Of a stretch of 64,000 nt of DNA, positions 27,211-35,579 are shown piece after piece (position 1 is the first letter of the stretch; every line of letters begins with the position of its first letter). The position numbers and the translations under genes were made by a program. Source of the DNA: Catalinimonas sp038039535 (lineage in GTDB: Bacteria; Bacteroidota; Bacteroidia; Cytophagales; Cyclobacteriaceae); contig NZ_JBBPHP010000004.1 of assembly GCF_038039535.1 (NCBI RefSeq), forward strand, positions 124,001 through 188,000, in the 5' to 3' direction. Under the pieces are notes generated by a model. It had not been told where the DNA came from. It was given only the letters and a program-made list of their open reading frames with translations, and searched no databases.

Positions 27211-28585
27211 ACTTGATATATTTACCAAAGCCTCCTCTTTCATCTTCAATGATACCCTTATAAAAAGCCAGGGCCATCAGCACAAGACCACTGATCACAC
27301 CATTCCACGTCACAATATCTTGATCAGCACCCAAAATCCAGGGAGAGACGATGAGCCAGAGGCCAAAAAGAATGTTTAAGAACCTGAGGGTACGGGCTAC
27401 CTCTGACATACTGATGACAGCAAAAGTTACGATAATTGCCCCTGCCAGATGATTGCTATCTGCCACTGAGCCAGTGAAACCTAGTACTCCCGGAGAAGCC
27501 ATTACCCAGATACCCACTGCCACTGCCAGAAACAAGTTCCAGGGTTTGAGCAATAGGTCGTGGATCATGGTTTTCACGGTCTTGTCTAACAGTACCACAG
27601 GATTCATCTTTTCTTTGATTTCCCCTCCTTCCATGGTGCCACCAAACCAGAATACCTGCCAGAAAGATTTCCCTCTTTTCTTCTCATATCTCAGTAGTTG
27701 TGCAGAAGCCAACACCTCATCCAGGGTAAAAGGGATCATGAGGAGAGAAACTGTGGCACTTGTCAGGCAGAGGGTACACCAGCTTCCTACTGCTACGGGC
27801 TGAAGGATCACCAACGTAATGCTGACCACTCCCAGGGGGATAATCAGAATACCGAAAATGATAACAACCCAGGGCATAGTACGCCAACGGTGAATCCCAC
27901 CTGCATAGCCCATGAGTATATCCAGAATGTAGGAAAAAGCACCCAACATAGCATCTGAAACAGGAAAGGACTCTGACACATTTGAGGTCAGCACTTTGCG
28001 TGTGCCATCTCCAAAGAAAGGATCCCAAACCGAGCTGATAAATTCCAGCTGAAAAGCTCCCATATAGCGGGCGACAAAAAAACCTACCCAGGCGAAAAAG
28101 ATGACTGGCACGCGCTCACTCCAGGCCGATGGATTATAACTCCAGCCAGGAGGCACATTAGGACCAGGAGGTGCAAATAACTTGATTCCTGGCTGGCGAG
28201 GAATAAGAAGGCTAAAACTTATGACTAACGTACCTATCAGATAATCATTAAGTAAAGCAGCGCCTTCTTCTGCCCAAAAAACCATGGGAGCCACAAACAG
28301 TCCGATTCCCAAAAAAATAATTCCCCATTGGGCCCATAACTTATAGGGTTTGATTGCAAAATAACTAAGCAATACCATAAGGAATCCAACCAGGATATCA
28401 TTCCATATCATTGCTGGTACTGTGTACCCAAAGGTAGGAGGCGCGGCAATCAGCCAAAAGCCCAAGGCCATAGTCGCATAATAAACCCAGCTTGTTTTCC
28501 TGTGATGTTCCTCATAAGTTTCCTGCTTTTCCTGAGGAAACATGCTCTTATTGACAAAAAATAGGTGGCGAAAAGTAAGATCCAT
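27209..28585 (-). CDS. Vitamin K epoxide reductase-like membrane protein with SPW repeats
   Basis: A 458-residue polytopic membrane protein. The central part (about residues 150-300) resembles VKOR-family proteins: GSWCTLCLTSATVSL carries the CxxC redox pair at about residues 275-278, preceded by several helices. The N-terminal and C-terminal parts carry SPW-type hydrophobic repeats (NILFGLWLIVSPWILG, FLAVAVGIWVMASPGVLG). VKOR proteins reoxidise thiol oxidases using quinones; in bacteria they support disulfide formation. This combination is unusual in length and layout. The start at 28585 gives a cytoplasmic N-terminus of about 30 residues. Function inferred from motifs only. Confidence 0.7.
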   Translation of the reverse strand: MDLTFRHLFFVNKSMFPQEKQETYEEHHRKTSWVYYATMALGFWLIAAPPTFGYTVPAMIWNDILVGFLMVLLSYFAIKPYKLWAQWGIIFLGIGLFVAPMVFWAEEGAALLNDYLIGTLVISFSLLIPRQPGIKLFAPPGPNVPPGWSYNPSAWSERVPVIFFAWVGFFVARYMGAFQLEFISSVWDPFFGDGTRKVLTSNVSESFPVSDAMLGAFSYILDILMGYAGGIHRWRTMPWVVIIFGILIIPLGVVSITLVILQPVAVGSWCTLCLTSATVSLLMIPFTLDEVLASAQLLRYEKKRGKSFWQVFWFGGTMEGGEIKEKMNPVVLLDKTVKTMIHDLLLKPWNLFLAVAVGIWVMASPGVLGFTGSVADSNHLAGAIIVTFAVISMSEVARTLRFLNILFGLWLIVSPWILGADQDIVTWNGVISGLVLMALAFYKGIIEDERGGFGKYIK

Positions 28586-28790
28586 AGTTTAAAAAATTTA
28601 TGTTCAAGAGCTTAAGCAGTAGTCATAATTACAAAATCAAACACACTTTGTTTGGTATCTCTATCAGAAGTGGGAGACTGTTGAAGCTGCTTTTTACTTA
28701 TAATCCGGTAAAGTAGTGGCCATCGCATAAAGCTGATCAACGTAAAAATACAGAATATCAGAAGCTACTTTTATACACAGAAAGTGAAAG

Positions 28791-31025
28791 CTAAAGCTTA
28801 GGCTTTGTAAGCTCTTCTGCTATGTTTTGTATGCTTTCCGAAAGCGAATTCAGCCAGTGAAGCTGGGTACTGATCAGGCCAGCTTCCTGCAATTGATCAT
28901 GTTTTTCCAAGGTTTTAGTAGCAGTATTATCTGAAAAAACCATTTCATCTTTCCTGATCAGTTCATCAAACTGATGCTCCAGATAAGATTTGGCTTCTTC
29001 CAGGTTAAATTGAAGCGAATCTTCTTTGGGCTTGTCAGTATTCAGGCTAGCCTGCGCACGCTCAAGATGGTCGTCAGTACTATCAATAAATGCCTGTACA
29101 TACTGGGATTTTTCAGTGGTAACATGATTCTGAATAAAAGTGCCCATAGCCGCTGCTGCCGTAAGAAAGGTATGATTAAGCACCACCATATCGTAAATTT
29201 TAGCATGATTCAACCTTTTGGACTTTGGCTCCTGGCTCATCCGCTGAAAGGCAGCGCTCAGGTTACCGATGGCCAGAAAAGCTTCTTTGCGAGCCAGCTT
29301 ATAGGATGTAGGTACATCTCCTTTCTTTTGGTAAAATGTACTTATTTCCTGAAAGTACTGGCGGTTGGCTTTGATGCTGTCTGCAATCACAGTATGAATA
29401 TTCATAAACTCCCAGCTCGGCCAGAAGAACAGGCTTGCCAGAAAGGATAAACCAGCTCCAAGAGCCGTGTCTACCACCCGGTATTGAATCACGTTAAGTG
29501 CATCTGGCTTGATGAGTGCATAGAGGAAAACCACAATCAATGTGATGAAAATAGCTGAACCTCCATAGTTTTTTTGTACCAGTGAGAAAGCAAAAACCAG
29601 GGAAACCGCTGCCAGCACGCCATAAACGTAGGTATTCTGAGTAAGCAAAACTATAGCCAGCGCAATAGCTCCCCCGATCAAAGTACCGTAGACACGTTTG
29701 ATAGAGCGGCTCTTGGTCAGTCCATAGCTGGGCCTCATGATCACGATAATGGTCAACATGATCCAGTAGGGCATTTGAATGGGCAGGACTGTGCCCAGTG
29801 TATAGCCAAAAAGCACGGTAAAAGTTAGTCGTATTGCATGTCGGAAGATAGTGGACCGGGCATTAAGGTTTTGCCGAATCACACTCAGGTCATAATCCTG
29901 ATGGGTGATAAATTTTTCTACATCCTTGCTTCTGCGCATCAGTTGCTCTTGGTCTACCAGGTCCTGTAACACTCTCTCAATACTCTCTACTTTCTGCTGC
30001 TGCTTTTGCTCGTAATCCAGTAAGTTTCTCAGGATTACAGCCCCCTCGGTGGCTTGGGAAGCAGGATTTTCTTTAAGATATGTCGTAATCATTTCCTCCG
30101 CACGCTCATAAAGCTCATCCATATCAGACTCGGTAAACTTACGTTTGCTTCCCGATATAATCCCGGCTATTACATCAAGCCGCTGCGATATGACATTAAT
30201 AATCTCCACAAAAGGCTTCAGCGTTCTCTGCTGCCCCTGAAAGTGCTTGTTGATGATCTGATAGTTTGCAGGATTGGAGATAGCCAGCTCCAAAATATCA
30301 ATCAGCTCAATCAGGATGAGGATATATTTATTGGCAGAGTACGAGGCTCCGGATCTTACTCTATCCTCCACAAAGAGCTCCCTCAGCTTTTCATGCTTTT
30401 CATTAATGTCAGTCTGTAGCACAAATAGCTCATCCTGAAGCTCAGTATTCTGCGCTGACGCTTCTAACAGTTTGCCTCTCGTTTTTAAATACTTAGCGGT
30501 AAGTGACATGCACTCAGCCAGAATCAGTTGATTATGTCTTCGGTGTACCAATGCATGGGCCAGCAAAGTCACGCCCAGATACCACATGCCTCCTGACAAG
30601 ATTAGTCCGGCATGGATTAAAAGCGCTGTACCCGATGTAGGGCGGGCATAGGCCAGTATGATCGCTAACAAACCTGAAAAGCTCACCAGAGAAGCTCTGA
30701 ACCCATACACAGCTATCATAGAGTTAGCGAAAACCATGAAGCCCAGTACCGGCAGTACCGTCCATGTCCAGCCAAATGAAAGATGGATAATGAGGGTGGT
30801 TAAAGTAGCGATAATACTGCTTACCAAAATACCTAAAGCCATATGTCGCATGCTCCCGGGTACATCGCTGGGCGAACACATAAAAACACCCATCACCACG
30901 CTCACCGCCAGCCCTATCTCATCCAGAATATTGAAAACACCTAATGGGACAAGGATGGCAAAAAGAAGGGTAACACTTTTAAAAAAATCAATGCTTTTGA
31001 CAAAGCCCTGAACTGCTTTAACCAT
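28791..31025 (-). CDS. FUSC-family inner membrane protein
   Basis: A 744-residue protein of the YccS/YhfK/aromatic-acid-exporter type. It has an N-terminal block of about six membrane segments, a long cytoplasmic helical region (about residues 170-400), a second block of helices containing PIQMPYWIMLTIIVIMRPSYGLTKSRSIKRVYGTLIG, the FUSC signature, and a cytoplasmic C-terminus. Such proteins export aromatic acids or act in envelope stress; the substrate is unknown. It stands alone on the minus strand with a 205-base gap downstream and 214 bases upstream in which nothing distinctive was seen. Confidence 0.85.
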   Translation of the reverse strand: MVKAVQGFVKSIDFFKSVTLLFAILVPLGVFNILDEIGLAVSVVMGVFMCSPSDVPGSMRHMALGILVSSIIATLTTLIIHLSFGWTWTVLPVLGFMVFANSMIAVYGFRASLVSFSGLLAIILAYARPTSGTALLIHAGLILSGGMWYLGVTLLAHALVHRRHNQLILAECMSLTAKYLKTRGKLLEASAQNTELQDELFVLQTDINEKHEKLRELFVEDRVRSGASYSANKYILILIELIDILELAISNPANYQIINKHFQGQQRTLKPFVEIINVISQRLDVIAGIISGSKRKFTESDMDELYERAEEMITTYLKENPASQATEGAVILRNLLDYEQKQQQKVESIERVLQDLVDQEQLMRRSKDVEKFITHQDYDLSVIRQNLNARSTIFRHAIRLTFTVLFGYTLGTVLPIQMPYWIMLTIIVIMRPSYGLTKSRSIKRVYGTLIGGAIALAIVLLTQNTYVYGVLAAVSLVFAFSLVQKNYGGSAIFITLIVVFLYALIKPDALNVIQYRVVDTALGAGLSFLASLFFWPSWEFMNIHTVIADSIKANRQYFQEISTFYQKKGDVPTSYKLARKEAFLAIGNLSAAFQRMSQEPKSKRLNHAKIYDMVVLNHTFLTAAAAMGTFIQNHVTTEKSQYVQAFIDSTDDHLERAQASLNTDKPKEDSLQFNLEEAKSYLEHQFDELIRKDEMVFSDNTATKTLEKHDQLQEAGLISTQLHWLNSLSESIQNIAEELTKPKL

Positions 31026-31239
31026 ATCTGCTCATGATACTATAGCCGCTAACTTCTTTTATGATACTTATGAGGGAGAATTTGGTTGTTGAAAATATCA
31101 ACGATAAAACCTGGCGTGAATTTAAGATAAGAAAAAGATGGAGCAGTTGGTGCTTTGATTTACTTCACAACTATTTGCGCCAAAAAAATATTCACCGACC
31201 TAAGGCCGAGGAATAGTATGATTCAGATATTTTTAAGGA

Positions 31240-32202
31240 TCATGCTTTTTCTGCATAGGCTGAAGCTTCATCCAACTGCTCCATATCTGCTTCGCTTAAC
31301 TCAAGTTGGCTGGCTTCTATGAAAGCCTGCAGATGCTTGCTTTTGGTAGCACTGGCGATAGGCGCAGTAACGATAGGCTTATTGACCAGCCATGCCAAAG
31401 CCACTCCTGCCTGGCTTACGTTATGCCTGGCAGCTACATCATCCAGCGCTTCAAGAATATTTTCTCCTCTTTCGTCCAGATATTTTTCGGCAAACATGGC
31501 CCGGGCTTTTCCTTCAAAGTCTTCTTTACTTCTATACTTACCCGACAGGAACCCACTGGCTAGTGAAAAATAAGAGATCACGCCCAAACCTTCTTCTTTG
31601 CAGATAGACGCTACACCTTCTTCAAATCCCTGACGGGCATAGAGGTTGTACTCTGGCTGAAAAACTTCGTAGCGAGGCAATCCATGCTGTTCACTGGCTT
31701 TCAGCGATGCGGTTAACCTTTCGGGCGTAAGGTTGGAAGCTCCGATGTATTTAACCTTACCCATTTCAATGAGCTTCTGATAAGCTCCTAATGTTTCCTC
31801 TACCGGAGTTCGGTTATCATCCCAGTGCGTAAGATAGAGATCAATCTGTTCTACCTGCAATCTTTTGAGAGAAGCATTAGCGGCTTTCAGGATATATTCT
31901 TCCGTCAGGTCTTTATGGCCCTGTCCCATGTCTGCTCCTACTTTGGTAATGATATTGACCTGATCGCGATTACCACGATCTTTCATCCACTTACCAATGA
32001 TGGTTTCAGATTCTCCTCCCTGATTACCTTCAGCCCAGCGAGAATATACATCGGCAGTATCAATGGTGTTAAAGCCTAATGCCAGTACCTCATCCAGCAT
32101 TTCAAAAGACTCTTTTTCGTTGAGTGTCCAGCCGAACACATTTCCCCCAAATACGATGGGTGCAGTATATAAATCGGTATTCCCTAATCTTCTCTTTTTC
32201 AT
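31240..32202 (-). CDS. Aldo/keto reductase
   Basis: A 320-residue NADPH-dependent carbonyl reductase of the (alpha/beta)8 AKR type. The catalytic tetrad is visible: D and Y in TIDTADVYSRW, K in NIITKVGAD and H in LYLTHWDDN. The GASNLTPERL and SYFSLASGFLSGKYRS segments are typical of the AKR11/YajO-like branch. It ends the DoxX-SDR-MFS-AKR operon, seven bases after the MFS stop. Probably detoxifies aldehydes; the exact substrate is unknown. Confidence 0.92.
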   Translation of the reverse strand: MKKRRLGNTDLYTAPIVFGGNVFGWTLNEKESFEMLDEVLALGFNTIDTADVYSRWAEGNQGGESETIIGKWMKDRGNRDQVNIITKVGADMGQGHKDLTEEYILKAANASLKRLQVEQIDLYLTHWDDNRTPVEETLGAYQKLIEMGKVKYIGASNLTPERLTASLKASEQHGLPRYEVFQPEYNLYARQGFEEGVASICKEEGLGVISYFSLASGFLSGKYRSKEDFEGKARAMFAEKYLDERGENILEALDDVAARHNVSQAGVALAWLVNKPIVTAPIASATKSKHLQAFIEASQLELSEADMEQLDEASAYAEKA

Positions 32203-32209
32203 AATATTT

Positions 32210-33379
32210 TCAGTTTACAGGTACTAAATTCATTTTCTTTTTTCTGATCAGAATAATGGCCAGGGCTATGAACACACCAGCCCCTGCCAGGGTAGCGCCC
32301 ACCAGATCAGCGGAAGTAAAACCATAGCCCAGCGCAATGGGTAGACCTGCCAGATAAGCTCCAGAAGCATTACCCATGTTAAAAGCACTCTGGTTCATAG
32401 ACGAGCCCAGCATTTCTGAGCCTTTCGCTGTTTTGATCATCGTGATCTGTATAGGGGCAGAAATACAAAACGCTACTACTCCTATGATAAATGTCATGAC
32501 CAGCACGGCAATGCGATCCCCCGCCAAAAATGTATTGGCTATCAGTACGCTTGCCATCAGCATGAGCGCAAAGACTACCGCATGAATAGGCGAAAACTTT
32601 TCGGCCATTTTGGCTCCCAAAAGGTTACCAATAGCCATGCCTACGCCCGCCAGTATCATCGCATAACTTACCATTCGCTCCGGATGACCGGCGACTTCGG
32701 TAATGAGGGGTGCGATGTAGCTATACCAGGCAAAAAATCCTCCCGTACCTATGGTAGTCAGCAGGATTACCATCCATAACTCCAGACGCTTGAGTACCTT
32801 CAGGTCGTTACGAAAGCCTCCTGAGGAAGATTGCGGCAGCTCCGGCATCCAAAATTTAATGCCCAGCATCGCCATAATTCCTACTACACCTACCATCAGA
32901 AAAGCCACACTCCAGCTAAACTCATGTCCAAAGTAAGTGCCTAATGGCACGCCTATCACATTGGCAATCGTTAAGCCGGTAAACATGATGGCAATAGCCT
33001 GTGCTTCCTTGCCAGGCTTGGAAAGCTTTCCTGCCACCACAGCCCCAATGCCAAAAAATGCGCCATGCGGTAAGCCTGACAGAAATCTAAAAACTAAGAG
33101 GGACTCATAATTGTTGGCAAAAGCGGATAATGTGTTGAAAATGGTGAACCATACCATGAGGTAAAACAACATCCTGTGTGCGGGCCACTTACTCCCCAAA
33201 CCTGTCAATAATGGTGCGCCTACCACCACTCCTAGCGCATAGGCAGAGATAAAATGTCCAGACTGAGGGATGGTGATTTCCAGTGCTTTTGCCACATCCG
33301 GGAGAATTCCCATAATTACGAATTCGGTCATACCAATACCAAACCCGCCAATAGCCAGGGCTATTAGTGCTTTGTTCAT
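32210..33379 (-). CDS. MFS transporter, AraJ/YdhP-type
   Basis: A 389-residue major facilitator with 12 hydrophobic segments. The start IALAIGGFGIGMTEFVIMGILPDVA and the motif RFLSGLPHGAFFGIGAVVAGKL are characteristic of the DHA1 subfamily that includes AraJ and YdhP efflux proteins. It acts in the inner membrane, probably exporting sugars or drug-like compounds. It lies between the SDR and the AKR gene in the operon divergent from the AraC regulator. Confidence 0.9.
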   Translation of the reverse strand: MNKALIALAIGGFGIGMTEFVIMGILPDVAKALEITIPQSGHFISAYALGVVVGAPLLTGLGSKWPAHRMLFYLMVWFTIFNTLSAFANNYESLLVFRFLSGLPHGAFFGIGAVVAGKLSKPGKEAQAIAIMFTGLTIANVIGVPLGTYFGHEFSWSVAFLMVGVVGIMAMLGIKFWMPELPQSSSGGFRNDLKVLKRLELWMVILLTTIGTGGFFAWYSYIAPLITEVAGHPERMVSYAMILAGVGMAIGNLLGAKMAEKFSPIHAVVFALMLMASVLIANTFLAGDRIAVLVMTFIIGVVAFCISAPIQITMIKTAKGSEMLGSSMNQSAFNMGNASGAYLAGLPIALGYGFTSADLVGATLAGAGVFIALAIILIRKKKMNLVPVN

Positions 33380-33459
33380 CTTTTTACTCTTTTTGTTGGT
33401 TTATATTACTCTTATTCTTCTAAGCCTCTGTTGGGCTATTCTATATTCTATTGGCAAAG

Positions 33460-34254
33460 CTAAAAAATAGCGTTGACAACTCCTCCATCTACTCTCAAAG
33501 CTGCGCCATTTGTTGCCGAAGAAAGTGGACTTGCCACATAGGCCACCATACTAGCTACTTCCTCAATATCAGCAAAGCGCTGAATCAACGAAGTAGGTCT
33601 TCTTTCTTCAAAAAATGCTTTCTTCACCTCCTCCAGACTTTTGCCTGATGCTTCAGCTTCTTCTTTCAGCCCTGCTACATTGGCACGGCTCAGCGTAGGA
33701 CCGGGAAGTACCGCATTGACAGTAACGTTACTTCCTTTGGATAAACGGGCAAGTCCTCTGGAAACTGAAAGCTGAGCGGTTTTGGTCATGCCATAGTGTA
33801 TCATCTCTGTAGGGATGTTCAGGGCAGATTCGCTGGAAATAAAAATGATTCTCCCCTCATTTTTTTCTAGCATACGTGGAAAATAGTGACGCGCGAGACG
33901 GACACCACTCATCACATTTACCTCAAATACTTCAAACCACTCTTCGTCAGAGATTTCTTCAAAATCTACCTGATTGAAGATGCCCACGTTATTGATCAGA
34001 ATATCCAGATCGGGAAGTTGAGCGATAAGATTTTTGACTTCATCAGCTTTGGAGAAATCCGCCGCGATACCACTTGCTTTTTCGTTTCCGGTATCTTTGC
34101 GGATAGACGACACGATTTCATCCACATCTTCCTGTTTTCTGCCATTGATGATTACTTCCGCACCTTCGGCAGCCAGCAGTTTAGCGATGGCAAAGCCAAT
34201 ACTCGCGGTAGAGCCGGTAACCAGCGCTTTTTTATCTATGAGTTGTAAGTCCAT
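33460..34254 (-). CDS. SDR-family oxidoreductase
   Basis: A 264-residue short-chain dehydrogenase with TGSTASIGFAIAKLLAAEGA as the nucleotide-binding motif, INNVGIFNQ for the NNAG element, the catalytic serine in FISSESALN and the tyrosine/lysine in HYGMTK. The C-terminus ALRVDGGVVNAIF is standard for the family. It lies 5 bases after the DoxX gene stop and upstream of the MFS gene. Substrate unknown; the operon looks like a stress or detoxification unit. Confidence 0.92.
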   Translation of the reverse strand: MDLQLIDKKALVTGSTASIGFAIAKLLAAEGAEVIINGRKQEDVDEIVSSIRKDTGNEKASGIAADFSKADEVKNLIAQLPDLDILINNVGIFNQVDFEEISDEEWFEVFEVNVMSGVRLARHYFPRMLEKNEGRIIFISSESALNIPTEMIHYGMTKTAQLSVSRGLARLSKGSNVTVNAVLPGPTLSRANVAGLKEEAEASGKSLEEVKKAFFEERRPTSLIQRFADIEEVASMVAYVASPLSSATNGAALRVDGGVVNAIF

Positions 34255-34259
34255 AAGTG

Positions 34260-34676
34260 TCAGTTTTGTGCTTTAAAAATTGAATAAGCATTGTAGTCAG
34301 CAAAAAGATAGAGCAGAGACAGGTACAGCCCGTAGAACATCTGAGTAGCCACTGACGACCAACTCTCCTGCAAGCTGGAACCAAAAATTAAAATGCAGAT
34401 GAGCATAACACCTGCAAAAGTAAATTTACGCATGGCAAAACCCAGCAACAAGCCTATGCCCAGCAGCAGTTCTACCCAGGGCAGCACATAAGCAAAGGCT
34501 AATACAAAACCATAGGGAAGCCAGGTTTCGGTAAAAGACTCCGCCATCCCTTCAGCAAAAGTGGTGAGCTTAGGAATGCGTACCAGTCCGTGTCCGAAAA
34601 AACTGAAACCGATGGGTAAACGAGCCAGGGCATAGGCTATATTTTCTTGCTGCATAATGATTAATTCTTTGTTCAT
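34260..34676 (-). CDS. DoxX-family membrane protein
   Basis: A protein of 131-138 residues with four hydrophobic helices. RLPIGFSFFGHGLVRIPKL and YVLPWVELLLGIGLLLGF are DoxX signatures. The ATG at 34655 (MQQENIAYALARLP) is at least as likely as the first ATG at 34676. It is the first gene of the minus-strand operon and is divergent from the AraC regulator 62 bases away, which probably controls it. DoxX proteins are linked to redox stress and thiosulfate metabolism; no precise role can be given. Confidence 0.85.
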   Translation of the reverse strand: MNKELIIMQQENIAYALARLPIGFSFFGHGLVRIPKLTTFAEGMAESFTETWLPYGFVLAFAYVLPWVELLLGIGLLLGFAMRKFTFAGVMLICILIFGSSLQESWSSVATQMFYGLYLSLLYLFADYNAYSIFKAQN

Positions 34677-34738
34677 TAAACTCCAGTAAGCTCCAACAGT
34701 TCTTGTAAATATCTAAGGTAATTATGTAAATATGTATC

Positions 34739-35575
34739 ATGAAGCGCTACAAGCAGTTTGACAGCTTACAGGTCCACGATTTTGAAGTAGACAAATGGTC
34801 CCACCCTTTGCACAATCATAACCATTTTGAGTTGATCTTTATCGTCAGCGGAAAAGGCACTCATCACCTGAATGGTGTAGAGTCTACTTATGCACCAGGG
34901 CACCTTTTTCTTTTGGGACCAGAAGACGCGCATAAGTTTAAAGTAGTTGATCGTACCCGTTTTATCTATTTCAAATTTACCAAGTCGTACCTTCATCATC
35001 ACCATGACTTACCTGTGCCTGAGCTATGGAATCGCGATCTTGACCAGCTATTGTATAGCCCTGAAAGAAAAAAGGGTAATTTATTAAGCTCAGCCTCGGA
35101 TCAGACACTCATAAAGAGTCTGCTGCTGATCATTGTAGAGGAGTACCATCAGAAAAATGTCTTGAACCAGAAGATTATTTTCCAGCTTTTTTCGGTAGTG
35201 ATGCTCATTATCAAGCGTAACAGCCAGGCTTATACGTTGCAAAAACCTGCTCAGCCTGCCACCGGCATAGCTGAAGAGATTATGGGCTATGTTGAAATGA
35301 ACATCTATGATCCCAAAAAGCTCACCCTGAAAAACCTGGCAGATCATTTTCATTACTCCCCCAATTACATAGGCATGCTTTTCAAAGAGAAAGTAGGCAC
35401 CACCCTTCGTGACTATGTCAGCCATTACCGTTACAAACTCATTGAGCAACGACTAAAATACAGCCAGACCGGCATGAAGCAGATTGCTTCAGAGTTTGGC
35501 TTTGTAGACGAAAGCCATCTCCACAAATTTATCAAAAGCAAAGCCGGCAAAAGCATGAGCGAGCTAAGGGAGTAG
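34739..35575 (+). CDS. AraC-family transcriptional regulator
   Basis: A 278-residue regulator. Residues about 15-100 form a cupin-type sensor (HPLHNHNHFELIFIVSGKGTH, with PGHLFLLGPEDAHKF). Residues about 180-275 form the two helix-turn-helix motifs (KLTLKNLADHFHYSPNYIGM and MKQIASEFGFVDESHLHKFI). It is divergent from the DoxX-SDR-MFS-AKR operon and is the obvious candidate regulator of it. It was chosen from the ATG at 34739, directly before KRYKQFDSLQ. Confidence 0.92.
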   Translation: MKRYKQFDSLQVHDFEVDKWSHPLHNHNHFELIFIVSGKGTHHLNGVESTYAPGHLFLLGPEDAHKFKVVDRTRFIYFKFTKSYLHHHHDLPVPELWNRDLDQLLYSPERKKGNLLSSASDQTLIKSLLLIIVEEYHQKNVLNQKIIFQLFSVVMLIIKRNSQAYTLQKPAQPATGIAEEIMGYVEMNIYDPKKLTLKNLADHFHYSPNYIGMLFKEKVGTTLRDYVSHYRYKLIEQRLKYSQTGMKQIASEFGFVDESHLHKFIKSKAGKSMSELRE

Positions 35576-35579
35576 GTAG

